Shown here piece by piece: positions 18,082 through 26,210 of a DNA stretch of 48,471 bases. Origin of the DNA: Prevotella sp. (lineage in GTDB: Bacteria > Bacteroidota > Bacteroidia > Bacteroidales > Muribaculaceae); NCBI GenBank assembly GCA_023666665.1, contig JAMPBN010000001.1, forward strand, positions 585,642 through 634,112, read 5' to 3'. Both the position numbers and the translations under genes were made by a program. Under the pieces are notes generated by a model. That model did no database searches. It worked only from the letters and a program-made list of their open reading frames with translations, and was not told where the DNA came from. How positions within the stretch are numbered: the first letter of the stretch is position 1; every line of letters begins with the position of its first letter.

Positions 18082-18841
18082 GGTTATATTGATTGCGAAT
18101 GATGATGGGATTGCCGCCCGCGGACTGCGCCATTTGATTGACTGCGTCAACCAAATGAACATCGGAGCGGAAATCTATGCCGTTGCTCCTGCCGGACATT
18201 GTTCGGGGATGTCGAGCGCCATTACTGTCAACGGACCGCTGCATCTTATTCAACACCCCGACTATGAGGGAGCGAAGATGTTTGCCGTTACGGGTACTCC
18301 GGTCGATTGCGTAAAGCTCGGACTCCACGCCGCGTTGCCTTGCTACCCCGACTTGGTGCTTTCTGGTTGTAACCACGGCTCCAATTCCGGCAACTCTAAC
18401 ATCTATTCCGGCACTATGGGGGCTGCTATGGAGGCGTGTATGATTGGCATTCCGGCAATCGGTTTCAGTTTGTTGAGCCACGACCCCAACGCCGATTTTT
18501 CGCAGACCACTCCCTTTATAAAGCAGATAATCGAAGCCGTGCTGAAATCCGGTCTGCCCAAAGGGGTTTGTCTTAATGTGAATATGCCCAAGAACTGTAC
18601 CCCCAAGGGTATAAAAGTGACAGCCTGCGCACCCGGACGCTGGACTGAGGAGTATTCTGACTATACCTCGCCTCACGGTCATAAATTTTATTGGTTGACC
18701 GGCGTATATGAAGATTTTGAACCTGAAAATCCTGCCGGCGACAATTACTGGCTCAATCGTGGCTATGTAACCGTTACCCCGATTCGCCCCGACCAGACGG
18801 CATACGATGCCATTGAAGGCCTTACACAAATGCTGAAATGA
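18080..18841 (+). CDS. surE: 5'/3'-nucleotidase SurE
   Basis: SurE is a metal-dependent phosphatase of nucleoside monophosphates, linked to stationary-phase survival. The 253-residue protein begins 'MVILIANDDGIAARGLRHL', with the metal ligands Asp8 and Asp9. The conserved serine is in 'GHCSGMSSAITV', and 'GTPVDCVKLG' and 'SGCNHGSNSGNSNIYSGTMG' form the rest of the site. The length is standard. It starts in the last unit of a repeat array and overlaps the polyprenyl synthase gene by ATGA. Confidence 0.95.
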   Translation: MVILIANDDGIAARGLRHLIDCVNQMNIGAEIYAVAPAGHCSGMSSAITVNGPLHLIQHPDYEGAKMFAVTGTPVDCVKLGLHAALPCYPDLVLSGCNHGSNSGNSNIYSGTMGAAMEACMIGIPAIGFSLLSHDPNADFSQTTPFIKQIIEAVLKSGLPKGVCLNVNMPKNCTPKGIKVTACAPGRWTEEYSDYTSPHGHKFYWLTGVYEDFEPENPAGDNYWLNRGYVTVTPIRPDQTAYDAIEGLTQMLK

Positions 18842-19848
18842 ATCCGCAAAACACCACAAAGTCGGCTCTCGAACCCATTGCCCGGGCCATAGCTCCCGAA
18901 CTGCGCGAACTCAACGACCGCATAATGCTCGCTCTGTCGTCGCCAAACGATATGATGAACGGCATTGTGCGCGAATATCTTCAGCGCAAGGGCAAGCAGA
19001 TTCGTCCCATTGTGGTGATACTTTCGGCGCGGTTGTTTAGCGAACAATCTTCGCCCAAAATCATTTCTGCCGCCGCATCGGTAGAGATGCTTCATAACGC
19101 GTCGCTGATTCACGATGATGTAGTAGATGAGTCGCAAATGCGCCGCAACGAACCGACAATCAACGGCATTTGGGATAACCACATCGCCGTGTTGGTTGGC
19201 GACTTCTTTACCTCTACCGCGCTGCAAATGGCGGCGGTGACAGAAGATTTGCGCATAATCGACACTCTTGCGGCGTTGGGTCGCCGTCTGAGTAAGGGTG
19301 AGCTCAATCAGATATACAATGCCCGCTATCACCACTTGAGCGAAGAGGCATATTTCAACACCATCGACTCAAAAACCGCCTCGCTCTTTGTGGCCTGCGC
19401 CGAAATGGGTGCATATTCTGCCGGAATCAACGATAATGACCCGCGCCTGGCAGCCCTGCGCCTGTTTGCCAAAAACTTTGGTCTCTGCTTCCAGATTACC
19501 GACGATATTTTTGACTACTATCCCCGCGAGGCAGAAATCGGCAAACCCACAGGCAACGACCTGCGCGAGGGCAAGGTAACGCTCCCGCTGCTGAGCGTGT
19601 TGCTGCGTGAGGATGCCCCCTCAAGGGATATGATGCTGGCGCTCGTGGCCAAAGACAGTCTCAACACCGACGAGATTAACCGCCTGACGCAATACGCCAT
19701 AGCCAACGGCGGTATAGACTATGCCCGCGCAAAAATGGCGGAATTGTCCGCCGAGGCTGAAGAGGCCATTTGTGGGGCTTTTGAGAGCAGCGATGCCCGC
19801 GAGGCTCTGCTGTCACTGCTTCAGCACGTTATCAACCGCGATAAATAA
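18838..19848 (+). CDS. Trans-polyprenyl diphosphate synthase
   Basis: The 336-residue all-helical prenyltransferase elongates allylic diphosphates with isopentenyl diphosphate, probably to the medium-long chain of the menaquinone side chain. The first aspartate motif is 'HDDVVDES' (Asp93, Asp94, Asp97) and the second is 'TDDIFDYY' (Asp222 onward). 'KGKQIRP' near residue 53 binds diphosphate. The class resembles octaprenyl synthase (IspB), but the chain length cannot be assigned from sequence. It overlaps surE at its start, and its last 28 bp overlap the convergent fcl gene. Confidence 0.88.
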   Translation: MNPQNTTKSALEPIARAIAPELRELNDRIMLALSSPNDMMNGIVREYLQRKGKQIRPIVVILSARLFSEQSSPKIISAAASVEMLHNASLIHDDVVDESQMRRNEPTINGIWDNHIAVLVGDFFTSTALQMAAVTEDLRIIDTLAALGRRLSKGELNQIYNARYHHLSEEAYFNTIDSKTASLFVACAEMGAYSAGINDNDPRLAALRLFAKNFGLCFQITDDIFDYYPREAEIGKPTGNDLREGKVTLPLLSVLLREDAPSRDMMLALVAKDSLNTDEINRLTQYAIANGGIDYARAKMAELSAEAEEAICGAFESSDAREALLSLLQHVINRDK

Positions 19849-20756
19849 TCTTCGTAGGCAAGCTTGATGCCGTCGGCGAGCTCCGTTCGGTAGCTCCAGC
19901 CCAATGCTTTCGCCTTGCTCACGTCGAGGAGCTTGCGCGGTGTGCCGTTGGGCTTGGTGGTGTCCCAGATTATTTCCCCCTCAAAACCGACGGTTTTGGC
20001 TACGAGTTCAGCCAGTTCTTTAATGGTCAGCTCCTTGCCGTTTCCGGCATTGACCGTTTCGTTGCCAGAATAATTGTTCATCAAAAAGACGCAGAGGTTT
20101 GCCAGGTCGTCAACGTAGAGAAACTCGCGCAGCGGCGAGCCGTCGCCCCAACAAGTGACGCTTTCTGCCCCCGAAATTTTCGCCTCGTGAAAGCGGCGAA
20201 TCAGTGCCGGCAATACGTGAGAGCGGGTGGGGTGGTAGTTGTCGCTCGGGCCGTAAAGATTCGTGGGCATAACGGAGATATAATCAGTTCCGTACTGTCG
20301 GTTAAGGTATTCGCAATACTTCAGTCCGGAAATCTTTGCCAGGGCGTATGCCTCGTTGGTTTGCTCCAGGGGCGACGTGAGCAGGCAGTCCTCCCTCATT
20401 GGCTGCGGTGCCATACGCGGGTATATGCACGATGAGCCGAGAAATTCGAGTTTTTTCACTCCGTTGCGCCATGCGGCGTTTATCACGTTCATCTCCAGCA
20501 TCATATTCTGATACATAAAATCGGCCGGAGCCTCGCTATTGGCGGCAATGCCGCCAACTTTAGCCGCAGCAAGAAATACGTAGTCGGGTCGCTCGGCGGC
20601 AAAGAAATCATTGACGGCTTGCTGATTGATGAGGTCAAGTTCGGCGTGGCTGCGCGTAACGATATTGTTGTAGCCAAGTCGGCGCAGTTCGCGAACTATT
20701 GCCGATCCGACCATTCCGCGATGGCCGGCGACGTATATTTTGTCAGACGTTTTCAT
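19821..20756 (-). CDS. fcl: GDP-L-fucose synthase
   Basis: This epimerase/reductase makes GDP-L-fucose from GDP-4-keto-6-deoxy-mannose. The 311-residue extended SDR has '[12 protein letters not shown]' near residue 9, catalytic Ser109 in 'LGSSCIYP', and Tyr137/Lys141 in 'NEAYALAK'. The substrate region has '[13 protein letters not shown]' and '[15 protein letters not shown]'. It overlaps gmd by ATGA, so the two pathway steps are coupled. GDP-fucose feeds capsule or glycoprotein fucosylation. Its 3' end overlaps the polyprenyl synthase gene by 28 bp, and no terminator is seen between them. Confidence 0.96.
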   Translation of the reverse strand: MKTSDKIYVAGHRGMVGSAIVRELRRLGYNNIVTRSHAELDLINQQAVNDFFAAERPDYVFLAAAKVGGIAANSEAPADFMYQNMMLEMNVINAAWRNGVKKLEFLGSSCIYPRMAPQPMREDCLLTSPLEQTNEAYALAKISGLKYCEYLNRQYGTDYISVMPTNLYGPSDNYHPTRSHVLPALIRRFHEAKISGAESVTCWGDGSPLREFLYVDDLANLCVFLMNNYSGNETVNAGNGKELTIKELAELVAKTVGFEGEIIWDTTKPNGTPRKLLDVSKAKALGWSYRTELADGIKLAYEDYLSRLITC

Positions 20757-21844
20757 TTTACAATGCCTTTTTCAAGATATTCGGCAAGGTTGGTGCGCAC
20801 GGCCTCGCCGGCTTTCTCAACGGCTACTTTGGCCATATCTGCATCTACCATAAGGTTTACCAGCTGCTCAAAGTTGGTTTTCTTTGTCGGGTCCCAGCCG
20901 AGTTCGCGTTTCGCCTTTGAGGAATCGCCCCACAGGTTGACAACGTCGGTAGGACGATAAAAGTCGGGCGATACCTCCACGAGCACCTTGCCGGTCTTTT
21001 TGTCATAACCCTTCTCATCTGCCCCTTCGCCACGAAATTCGAGTTCTATGCCGGCACGGCGGAATGCCAACAGGCAAAACTCGCGGACCGAGTGCTGCTC
21101 GCCGGTGGCAATGACGTAGTCATCGGGCTTGGGCTGCTGAAGTATCAGCCACATACACTCGACGTAGTCCTTGGCATAGCCCCAGTCGCGCAGCGATGAC
21201 AGATTGCCCAGGTAGAGCTTCTCCTGCTTGCCCTGGGCGATGCGTGCAGCCGCCAGGGTGATTTTGCGCGTCACAAACGTTTCGCCTCTCCGCTCGCTCT
21301 CGTGGTTGAACAGAATGCCCGAGCAGCAAAACATATCGTATGCCTCGCGATATTCCTTGACAATCCAGAACCCGTAGAGCTTGGCCACGGCATATGGCGA
21401 ATATGGGTGAAAAGGCGTTTGCTCATTCTGAGGCACTGTTTCCACCTTGCCGTAAAGCTCCGAAGTCGAGGCCTGATAAATGCGGCAGGTCTTGGCCAGT
21501 CCGCTCATGCGCACTGCCTCGAGTATGCGCAAAACTCCCGTCGCGTCAGTGTTCGCGGTATATTCCGGCGAGTCAAAGCTCACCTGCACATGGCTCTGCG
21601 CCGCCAGGTTGTAGACCTCGTCGGGGCGCACCTTGCCGATAACCTGCAGTATGCTCATCGAGTCGGTGAGGTCGGCATAGTGCAGGTGGAAGCGCTGGTG
21701 GCCCTCGAGGTGGGCAATGCGTTCGCGAAAGTCTACTGACGAGCGGCGTATGGTGCCGTGTACATCATAACCCTTGTCAAGAAGAAGTTCGGCAAGAAAC
21801 GAGCCGTCCTGACCCGTAACGCCTGTGATTAACGCGGTTTTCAT
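20753..21844 (-). CDS. gmd: GDP-mannose 4,6-dehydratase
   Basis: Gmd dehydrates GDP-D-mannose to the 4-keto-6-deoxy sugar, the first step to GDP-fucose. The 363-residue protein starts '[20 protein letters not shown]', with the NADP-binding GxxGxxG. It has 'STSELYG' and the catalytic '[13 protein letters not shown]' (Tyr151, Lys155), and ends '[18 protein letters not shown]' plus a short tail. The frame stays open for 31 more codons upstream, but those lie inside ruvA. The ATG at 21844 follows a TATCTTTG box by only 4 nt, so the mRNA should be leaderless. It is divergent from ruvA. Confidence 0.96.
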   Translation of the reverse strand: MKTALITGVTGQDGSFLAELLLDKGYDVHGTIRRSSVDFRERIAHLEGHQRFHLHYADLTDSMSILQVIGKVRPDEVYNLAAQSHVQVSFDSPEYTANTDATGVLRILEAVRMSGLAKTCRIYQASTSELYGKVETVPQNEQTPFHPYSPYAVAKLYGFWIVKEYREAYDMFCCSGILFNHESERRGETFVTRKITLAAARIAQGKQEKLYLGNLSSLRDWGYAKDYVECMWLILQQPKPDDYVIATGEQHSVREFCLLAFRRAGIELEFRGEGADEKGYDKKTGKVLVEVSPDFYRPTDVVNLWGDSSKAKRELGWDPTKKTNFEQLVNLMVDADMAKVAVEKAGEAVRTNLAEYLEKGIVK

Positions 21845-21848
21845 AACG

Positions 21849-21856
21849 CAAAGATA
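21849..21856 (-). promoter_or_regulatory. -7 box (TATCTTTG, minus strand) for gmd-fcl
   Basis: On the minus strand TATCTTTG is followed by CGTT and then the gmd ATG, leaving a 4-nt gap. This spacing predicts transcription starting at the start codon. Confidence 0.7.
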
Positions 21857-21879
21857 CAATAAATTCGGGAATAAATTCG

Positions 21880-21887
21880 TAACTTTG
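21880..21887 (+). promoter_or_regulatory. -7 box (TAACTTTG) for ruvA
   Basis: TAACTTTG is followed by CGCTCT and then the ruvA ATG at 21894, a 6-nt gap. A leaderless or 1-2 nt leader mRNA is predicted. Confidence 0.8.
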
Positions 21888-21893
21888 CGCTCT

Positions 21894-22499
21894 ATGATTG
21901 AATATATCAAGGGGCAGCTTGCCCACACATCGCCCACCGAGGCCGTGGTTGAGGCCGCCGGAGTCGGCTATCTGCTGAATATTTCGGTAAATACCTATTC
22001 CGCAATATCAAAACTCACGGAGGTGAAACTGCTCGTTCACGAAATCATACGCGAGGACACCCACGATCTTTTCGGTTTCTTCTCAGCCGAGGAGCGGGCG
22101 CTGTTTCGCCTGCTGATTGGCGTGAGCGGAGTCGGACCGAACACTGCGCGGGTTATACTGTCGTCACTGTCGGCCTCGCAACTGAAAATGTGTATTCTGG
22201 CCGGCGATACCGACAAGTTGAAAGCCATAAAGGGCATCGGCCTGAAGACGGCCCAGCGCCTGATTGTTGACCTCAAAGACAAAGTCAATGCCGCAGAGCT
22301 TGCCGCCATGGCCGGCGACGCGGAAGCCGAGGCTATGGTCGGCGCGGTTGATTCCGAAGCCAGGGCTGAGGCTTTGGCCGCCCTCGTGATGCTCGGCTAT
22401 CAGAAGGCTCAGGCTCAGAAAGCGCTCGCTAAGGTGTTTGGTGCCGAACCCACCGCCACGGTCGAGGTCGCCATCAAGCGGGCACTGTCAATGCTTTGA
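21894..22499 (+). CDS. ruvA: Holliday junction DNA helicase subunit RuvA
   Basis: RuvA binds four-way DNA junctions and recruits the RuvB motor. The 201-residue protein has the N-terminal OB fold ('[20 protein letters not shown]', then 'GVGYLLNIS'), the two helix-hairpin-helix motifs ('[17 protein letters not shown]' and '[19 protein letters not shown]'), and the C-terminal three-helix domain III ('[19 protein letters not shown]') that contacts RuvB. The frame is open upstream to 21825, but the promoter and family start both point to 21894. ruvB is not in the window. Confidence 0.96.
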   Translation: MIEYIKGQLAHTSPTEAVVEAAGVGYLLNISVNTYSAISKLTEVKLLVHEIIREDTHDLFGFFSAEERALFRLLIGVSGVGPNTARVILSSLSASQLKMCILAGDTDKLKAIKGIGLKTAQRLIVDLKDKVNAAELAAMAGDAEAEAMVGAVDSEARAEALAALVMLGYQKAQAQKALAKVFGAEPTATVEVAIKRALSML

Positions 22500-22541
22500 A
22501 AATGAATTGAATATTGAAACAAAACATAACCAGATAAAGAT

Positions 22542-25346
22542 ATGAAAAAACTTTTGATTGGCGCATTGGCTCTGATTGCCTCGCTTTGCGCCGGAGCGCA
22601 GCAACTCCCTCCGCTGCCAACTGATACCGCCGTGATTTCCGGCGTTCTCCCCAATGGGTTGACTTACTTTATCCGTCATAATGAAACTCCCAAGGGACAG
22701 GCCGATTTTCATATTGCCCAAAAGGTCGGTTCGGTGCTCGAAGAAGAAAACCAGCGCGGACTGGCCCACTTTCTCGAGCATATGTGTTTCAACGGCACCA
22801 AAAATTTCCCAGGCAATTCGCTCGTTGACTATCTCGAGAGCATTGGCGTGAAGTTCGGCGCTCACCTCAATGCTTACACCGGAGCCGATGAAACCGTCTA
22901 TAAAATCACCAACGTCCCCACCGCCCGCACCGAAGTGACCGACAGCGTGCTGCTCGTGCTCCACGACTGGGCCAATGAGCTGCTCCTCTCCCCCGAAGAA
23001 ATTGACAAGGAGCGCGGCGTGATTCACGAAGAATGGCGCACCAACCAGGTGGGTCAGATGCGTATTCTCGAGGAAGCGCTCCCCAAAGTTTTCCCCGGCT
23101 CGCAATATGCCCACCGCCTCCCCATTGGCACAATGGAGGTAATCGACCATTTCCCATACCAGGCCCTGCGCGACTACTACGAAAAATGGTATCGCCCAGA
23201 CCTGCAGGGCATCATCGTGAGCGGCGACATTGACCCCATGCGCACCGAGCAGGTTATCAAAGAGATGTTTGCAGACATCGAGATGCCCGCAAACCCCGCG
23301 CCGCGTATCCAGTTCAACGTGCCTGACACCCCCGGCACCATCTACTCCATCGGTTCCGACAAGGAGATGCCCAATTCCATTGTTTACTTGATATTCAAGC
23401 ACGCACCGCTGCCCCTCGAGTGGCGCAACACTCAGGCACAACTCGTCCAGGACTATATCGAAACGATGATTGATATGATGCTCAACTCGCGTTTTTCCGA
23501 AATGATGTCTGACCCCACCACTCCGTTTGCTTTTGCACAGTCAACCATCGACGACTATCTGATGACCTCGTCAGAGCAGATGTTTGCCGTGATAGCCGCC
23601 GCCAAAGACGGTGACATTGCCAAGACGCTGCAAAGCATATATCGCGAGGTGCTTCGTGCAAAGCGCGGCGGCTTCACCCAAAGCGAATATGACCGCGCCA
23701 AGGCCGAGTTCCTTGCCACCCTTGACCGCAACTACAACAACCGCGCAACCACCCGAAACGCCACATACACTCAGGATATGATTCGCCACTTCATTGATGG
23801 CACCCCGATGCTTGACATTGAACTTGAGTATCAGATAATGAAGCAGATTGCGCAGATGTATCCCCTCGAAAAAATCAATGAAACGTATGATTATATGACC
23901 GGCACTGACAATCGCGTGGTACTCTGCATGCTCCCCTCAACCGTTGCGCTCCCCACCGAAAAGCAGCTCGATGATATGATGAAGAGCGTGGATGCCGAGG
24001 AAATCGAAGTATTTACCGACAATGTGCGCGAAGACCCGCTGATTCCCATACCCCCGGTGGCCGGAAAAATCACTATGGCAAGCCCTGTGGCTGACTTTGC
24101 CGACACCGAAATGTGGATGCTCAGCAACGGCGCCAAGGTCTTCTACAAATACTCCGACACCAAGCCCGACGAAATAGTGTTCAGCGCTTCGGCTCCCTGC
24201 GGCCTGAGCCAGGTTTACACCTCCACTACTCCCGCAAATGCCCTCGCCCTCGAAGTGTTTGCCAACACCTTCGGCATCGGCACGTATTCCAACGCCGACC
24301 TAAGCAAATATCTCAGCGGCAAAAAGGTTGGCTTCGAGGTTGACCACGGTCTTTATTCCACCCAGTTCAGCGGCCTATCCACCCCCAAGGACCTCGCCAC
24401 TCTGTTTGAACTCATCTACGGCTACTTCACTATGATGAACTATCCCGAATCGGAATTTGAGGCAATGCGTTCGCTGCAAATCGGGCTGCTCGAAAACCAG
24501 GAGATGGATCCGCAGTTTATTTTCGGCAAAGACCTCCGTGAAGCAATGTACACCTCCCCCTATCAGCAGGTGCTTACCGCTCAGGAACTCAAGGATTGCA
24601 CCCGCCAGGGAGTTGAAGACCTCGCCAAGAGCCGCGTGCAGGATGCCTCGCAGTGGAGTTTCACCTTCGTTGGCAACTTCGACAAAGAGGAACTTATGGA
24701 ACTCACCGAAAAATATCTTGCCTCACTTCCCGGCACCGGTCTTGCTCCCCGCCGCGTAGATTCCGCCGACCCGATTTATGAAATCAAGGGAGGCCGCGCC
24801 ACCGAAACGTTTACCACCCCGATGCAGACCCCGCAGACCTGGTGTGCCGTGGTTGAAACCGCCACAGTGCCGTTTACCTCCGTCAACGCCAAGCTTGCAA
24901 GCATCGTCGGCCAGATTCTTTCGGCCCGCCTGATTAAAACCGTACGCGAGGAGATGGGTGCTGTCTACTCAATCGGCGCCTCGGGCAACGTGAACCCCGA
25001 AATCGGCCGCAACGCCACCGTGATGACCGCCTTCCCCATGAATCCCGAAAAGAAACAGGAGGTACTCAAAGCCATTGCCGATGAATTTACCGCCATGGCC
25101 AAAAAAATCACCCCCGAAGAACTGTCGAAAGTCAAGGAATACCTCGTTAAGAGCTACACCGAGAGCAAGGAGCAAAACAGCGCGTGGGCAGCATATATCA
25201 ACCGCTGGACCCTCACCGGCAAGAATCTGCTCAGCAACGCAGTTGACGAGGTGGGCTCGATTACTCCCGAAATGGTGCAAAACTTTGTGAAGGAAATGAA
25301 CGCTCAGGGCAACTACCGTGTTGTACTTTTGGACCCTCAACCCTAA
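22542..25346 (+). CDS. M16-family zinc metallopeptidase (pitrilysin type), exported
   Basis: The 934-residue protein has a signal peptide (MKKLLIGALALIASLCAGA, cut near residue 19-20). The inverted zinc motif HxxEH is 'HFLEH' at His76, Glu79 and His80, and the third ligand is Glu157 in 'ERGVIHEEW', 77 residues on as in pitrilysin. The protein holds the usual pair of M16 halves; the second (about 500-930) lacks the zinc motif and serves for substrate handling. It is probably periplasmic and cleaves peptides. It starts 42 nt after ruvA and is followed 12 nt later by a META lipoprotein. Confidence 0.92.
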   Translation: MKKLLIGALALIASLCAGAQQLPPLPTDTAVISGVLPNGLTYFIRHNETPKGQADFHIAQKVGSVLEEENQRGLAHFLEHMCFNGTKNFPGNSLVDYLESIGVKFGAHLNAYTGADETVYKITNVPTARTEVTDSVLLVLHDWANELLLSPEEIDKERGVIHEEWRTNQVGQMRILEEALPKVFPGSQYAHRLPIGTMEVIDHFPYQALRDYYEKWYRPDLQGIIVSGDIDPMRTEQVIKEMFADIEMPANPAPRIQFNVPDTPGTIYSIGSDKEMPNSIVYLIFKHAPLPLEWRNTQAQLVQDYIETMIDMMLNSRFSEMMSDPTTPFAFAQSTIDDYLMTSSEQMFAVIAAAKDGDIAKTLQSIYREVLRAKRGGFTQSEYDRAKAEFLATLDRNYNNRATTRNATYTQDMIRHFIDGTPMLDIELEYQIMKQIAQMYPLEKINETYDYMTGTDNRVVLCMLPSTVALPTEKQLDDMMKSVDAEEIEVFTDNVREDPLIPIPPVAGKITMASPVADFADTEMWMLSNGAKVFYKYSDTKPDEIVFSASAPCGLSQVYTSTTPANALALEVFANTFGIGTYSNADLSKYLSGKKVGFEVDHGLYSTQFSGLSTPKDLATLFELIYGYFTMMNYPESEFEAMRSLQIGLLENQEMDPQFIFGKDLREAMYTSPYQQVLTAQELKDCTRQGVEDLAKSRVQDASQWSFTFVGNFDKEELMELTEKYLASLPGTGLAPRRVDSADPIYEIKGGRATETFTTPMQTPQTWCAVVETATVPFTSVNAKLASIVGQILSARLIKTVREEMGAVYSIGASGNVNPEIGRNATVMTAFPMNPEKKQEVLKAIADEFTAMAKKITPEELSKVKEYLVKSYTESKEQNSAWAAYINRWTLTGKNLLSNAVDEVGSITPEMVQNFVKEMNAQGNYRVVLLDPQP

Positions 25347-25358
25347 ACAAAGCTCAAA

Positions 25359-26207
25359 ATGCAACGTAAACATATCGCAATAATTCTTGGCATTGGCCTG
25401 ATGCTTTCGGGTTGTTCCGCACTGAAGCGCAACAACTTCGAAAGCTTCAACTCGGGCGATGCCATACCCCTATATCCCATCACGACCACCGGTAAACCGG
25501 CCAAAAGTCTCGACGGCCGATGGTATATCAAATCGGTCGGCACAATCACCTTGCGCCACTTTGAAGACGAGGAATGGCCCTACATAGAATTTATTCCCAC
25601 AGAGGCGCGGTTCTACGGCCACGACGGCTGCAACATCATTAACGGCACCTATCGCATCCCCTCGGGTCAGACGCTGCAGCTGAGCAACGTTGCCACTACG
25701 ATGAAGATGTGTGAGGGCGACACCCTGGCCTATCCCATAGCCAAGGCGCTCAACGACGTGAGCAGCTTCTCGACCTCAAACGGTGCCGACGGCTCGCGCA
25801 TTCTCAATCTCTACAATGCAGCCAATCACACCGTGATGACTCTGCGCAGCTCCGACATTGACTTCCTCAACGGCCCCTGGCAGGTTGTGGCTATCAACGG
25901 ACACGCCATCAACGTGGCCGATGCCCGCCTGGTCTTCGATGTTGACTCCAACACCGTAACCGGCAATGCCGGGTGCAACCGCCTCAGCGGCAAGCTGACC
26001 CGCAATCCGCAAACCAGCGCCGCAGTGCAGTTTTCCGACCTCGCCACCACCCGAATGACCTGTCCCGACATCGAAACCGAATCCGCTTTGCTCATTGCCC
26101 TTGAGGAGGTTACTCACGCACGTCACCACAAAGACAGCGTAGAGCTACTCGATGCAGCAGGCAAAGCAGTGGTCAAGCTAACTAAATTAAACAAAACAGA
26201 CTTTTAA
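25359..26207 (+). CDS. Lipoprotein with two META (HslJ-like) domains
   Basis: The 282-residue protein begins with a lipoprotein signal 'IILGIGLMLSGCSALK', the acylated cysteine being in LSGC. Two META domains follow, at about 45-150 ('LDGRWYIKSVG', 'HDGCNIINGTYRI') and about 165-275 ('LNGPWQVVAINGHAIN', 'GNAGCNRLSGKL', 'TRMTCPD'). META domains occur in heat-shock protein HslJ and in secreted virulence-related proteins; the biochemical role is unknown. It sits 12 nt after the M16 peptidase, suggesting a shared transcript and an envelope location. Confidence 0.88.
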   Translation: MQRKHIAIILGIGLMLSGCSALKRNNFESFNSGDAIPLYPITTTGKPAKSLDGRWYIKSVGTITLRHFEDEEWPYIEFIPTEARFYGHDGCNIINGTYRIPSGQTLQLSNVATTMKMCEGDTLAYPIAKALNDVSSFSTSNGADGSRILNLYNAANHTVMTLRSSDIDFLNGPWQVVAINGHAINVADARLVFDVDSNTVTGNAGCNRLSGKLTRNPQTSAAVQFSDLATTRMTCPDIETESALLIALEEVTHARHHKDSVELLDAAGKAVVKLTKLNKTDF

Positions 26208-26210
26208 GTT

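Noticed and set aside
22488-23441. 317-residue minus-strand frame opposite the M16 peptidase
   Set aside because: The opposite strand encodes the zinc site HFLEH and the signal peptide of a real gene; the antisense product has no motif.
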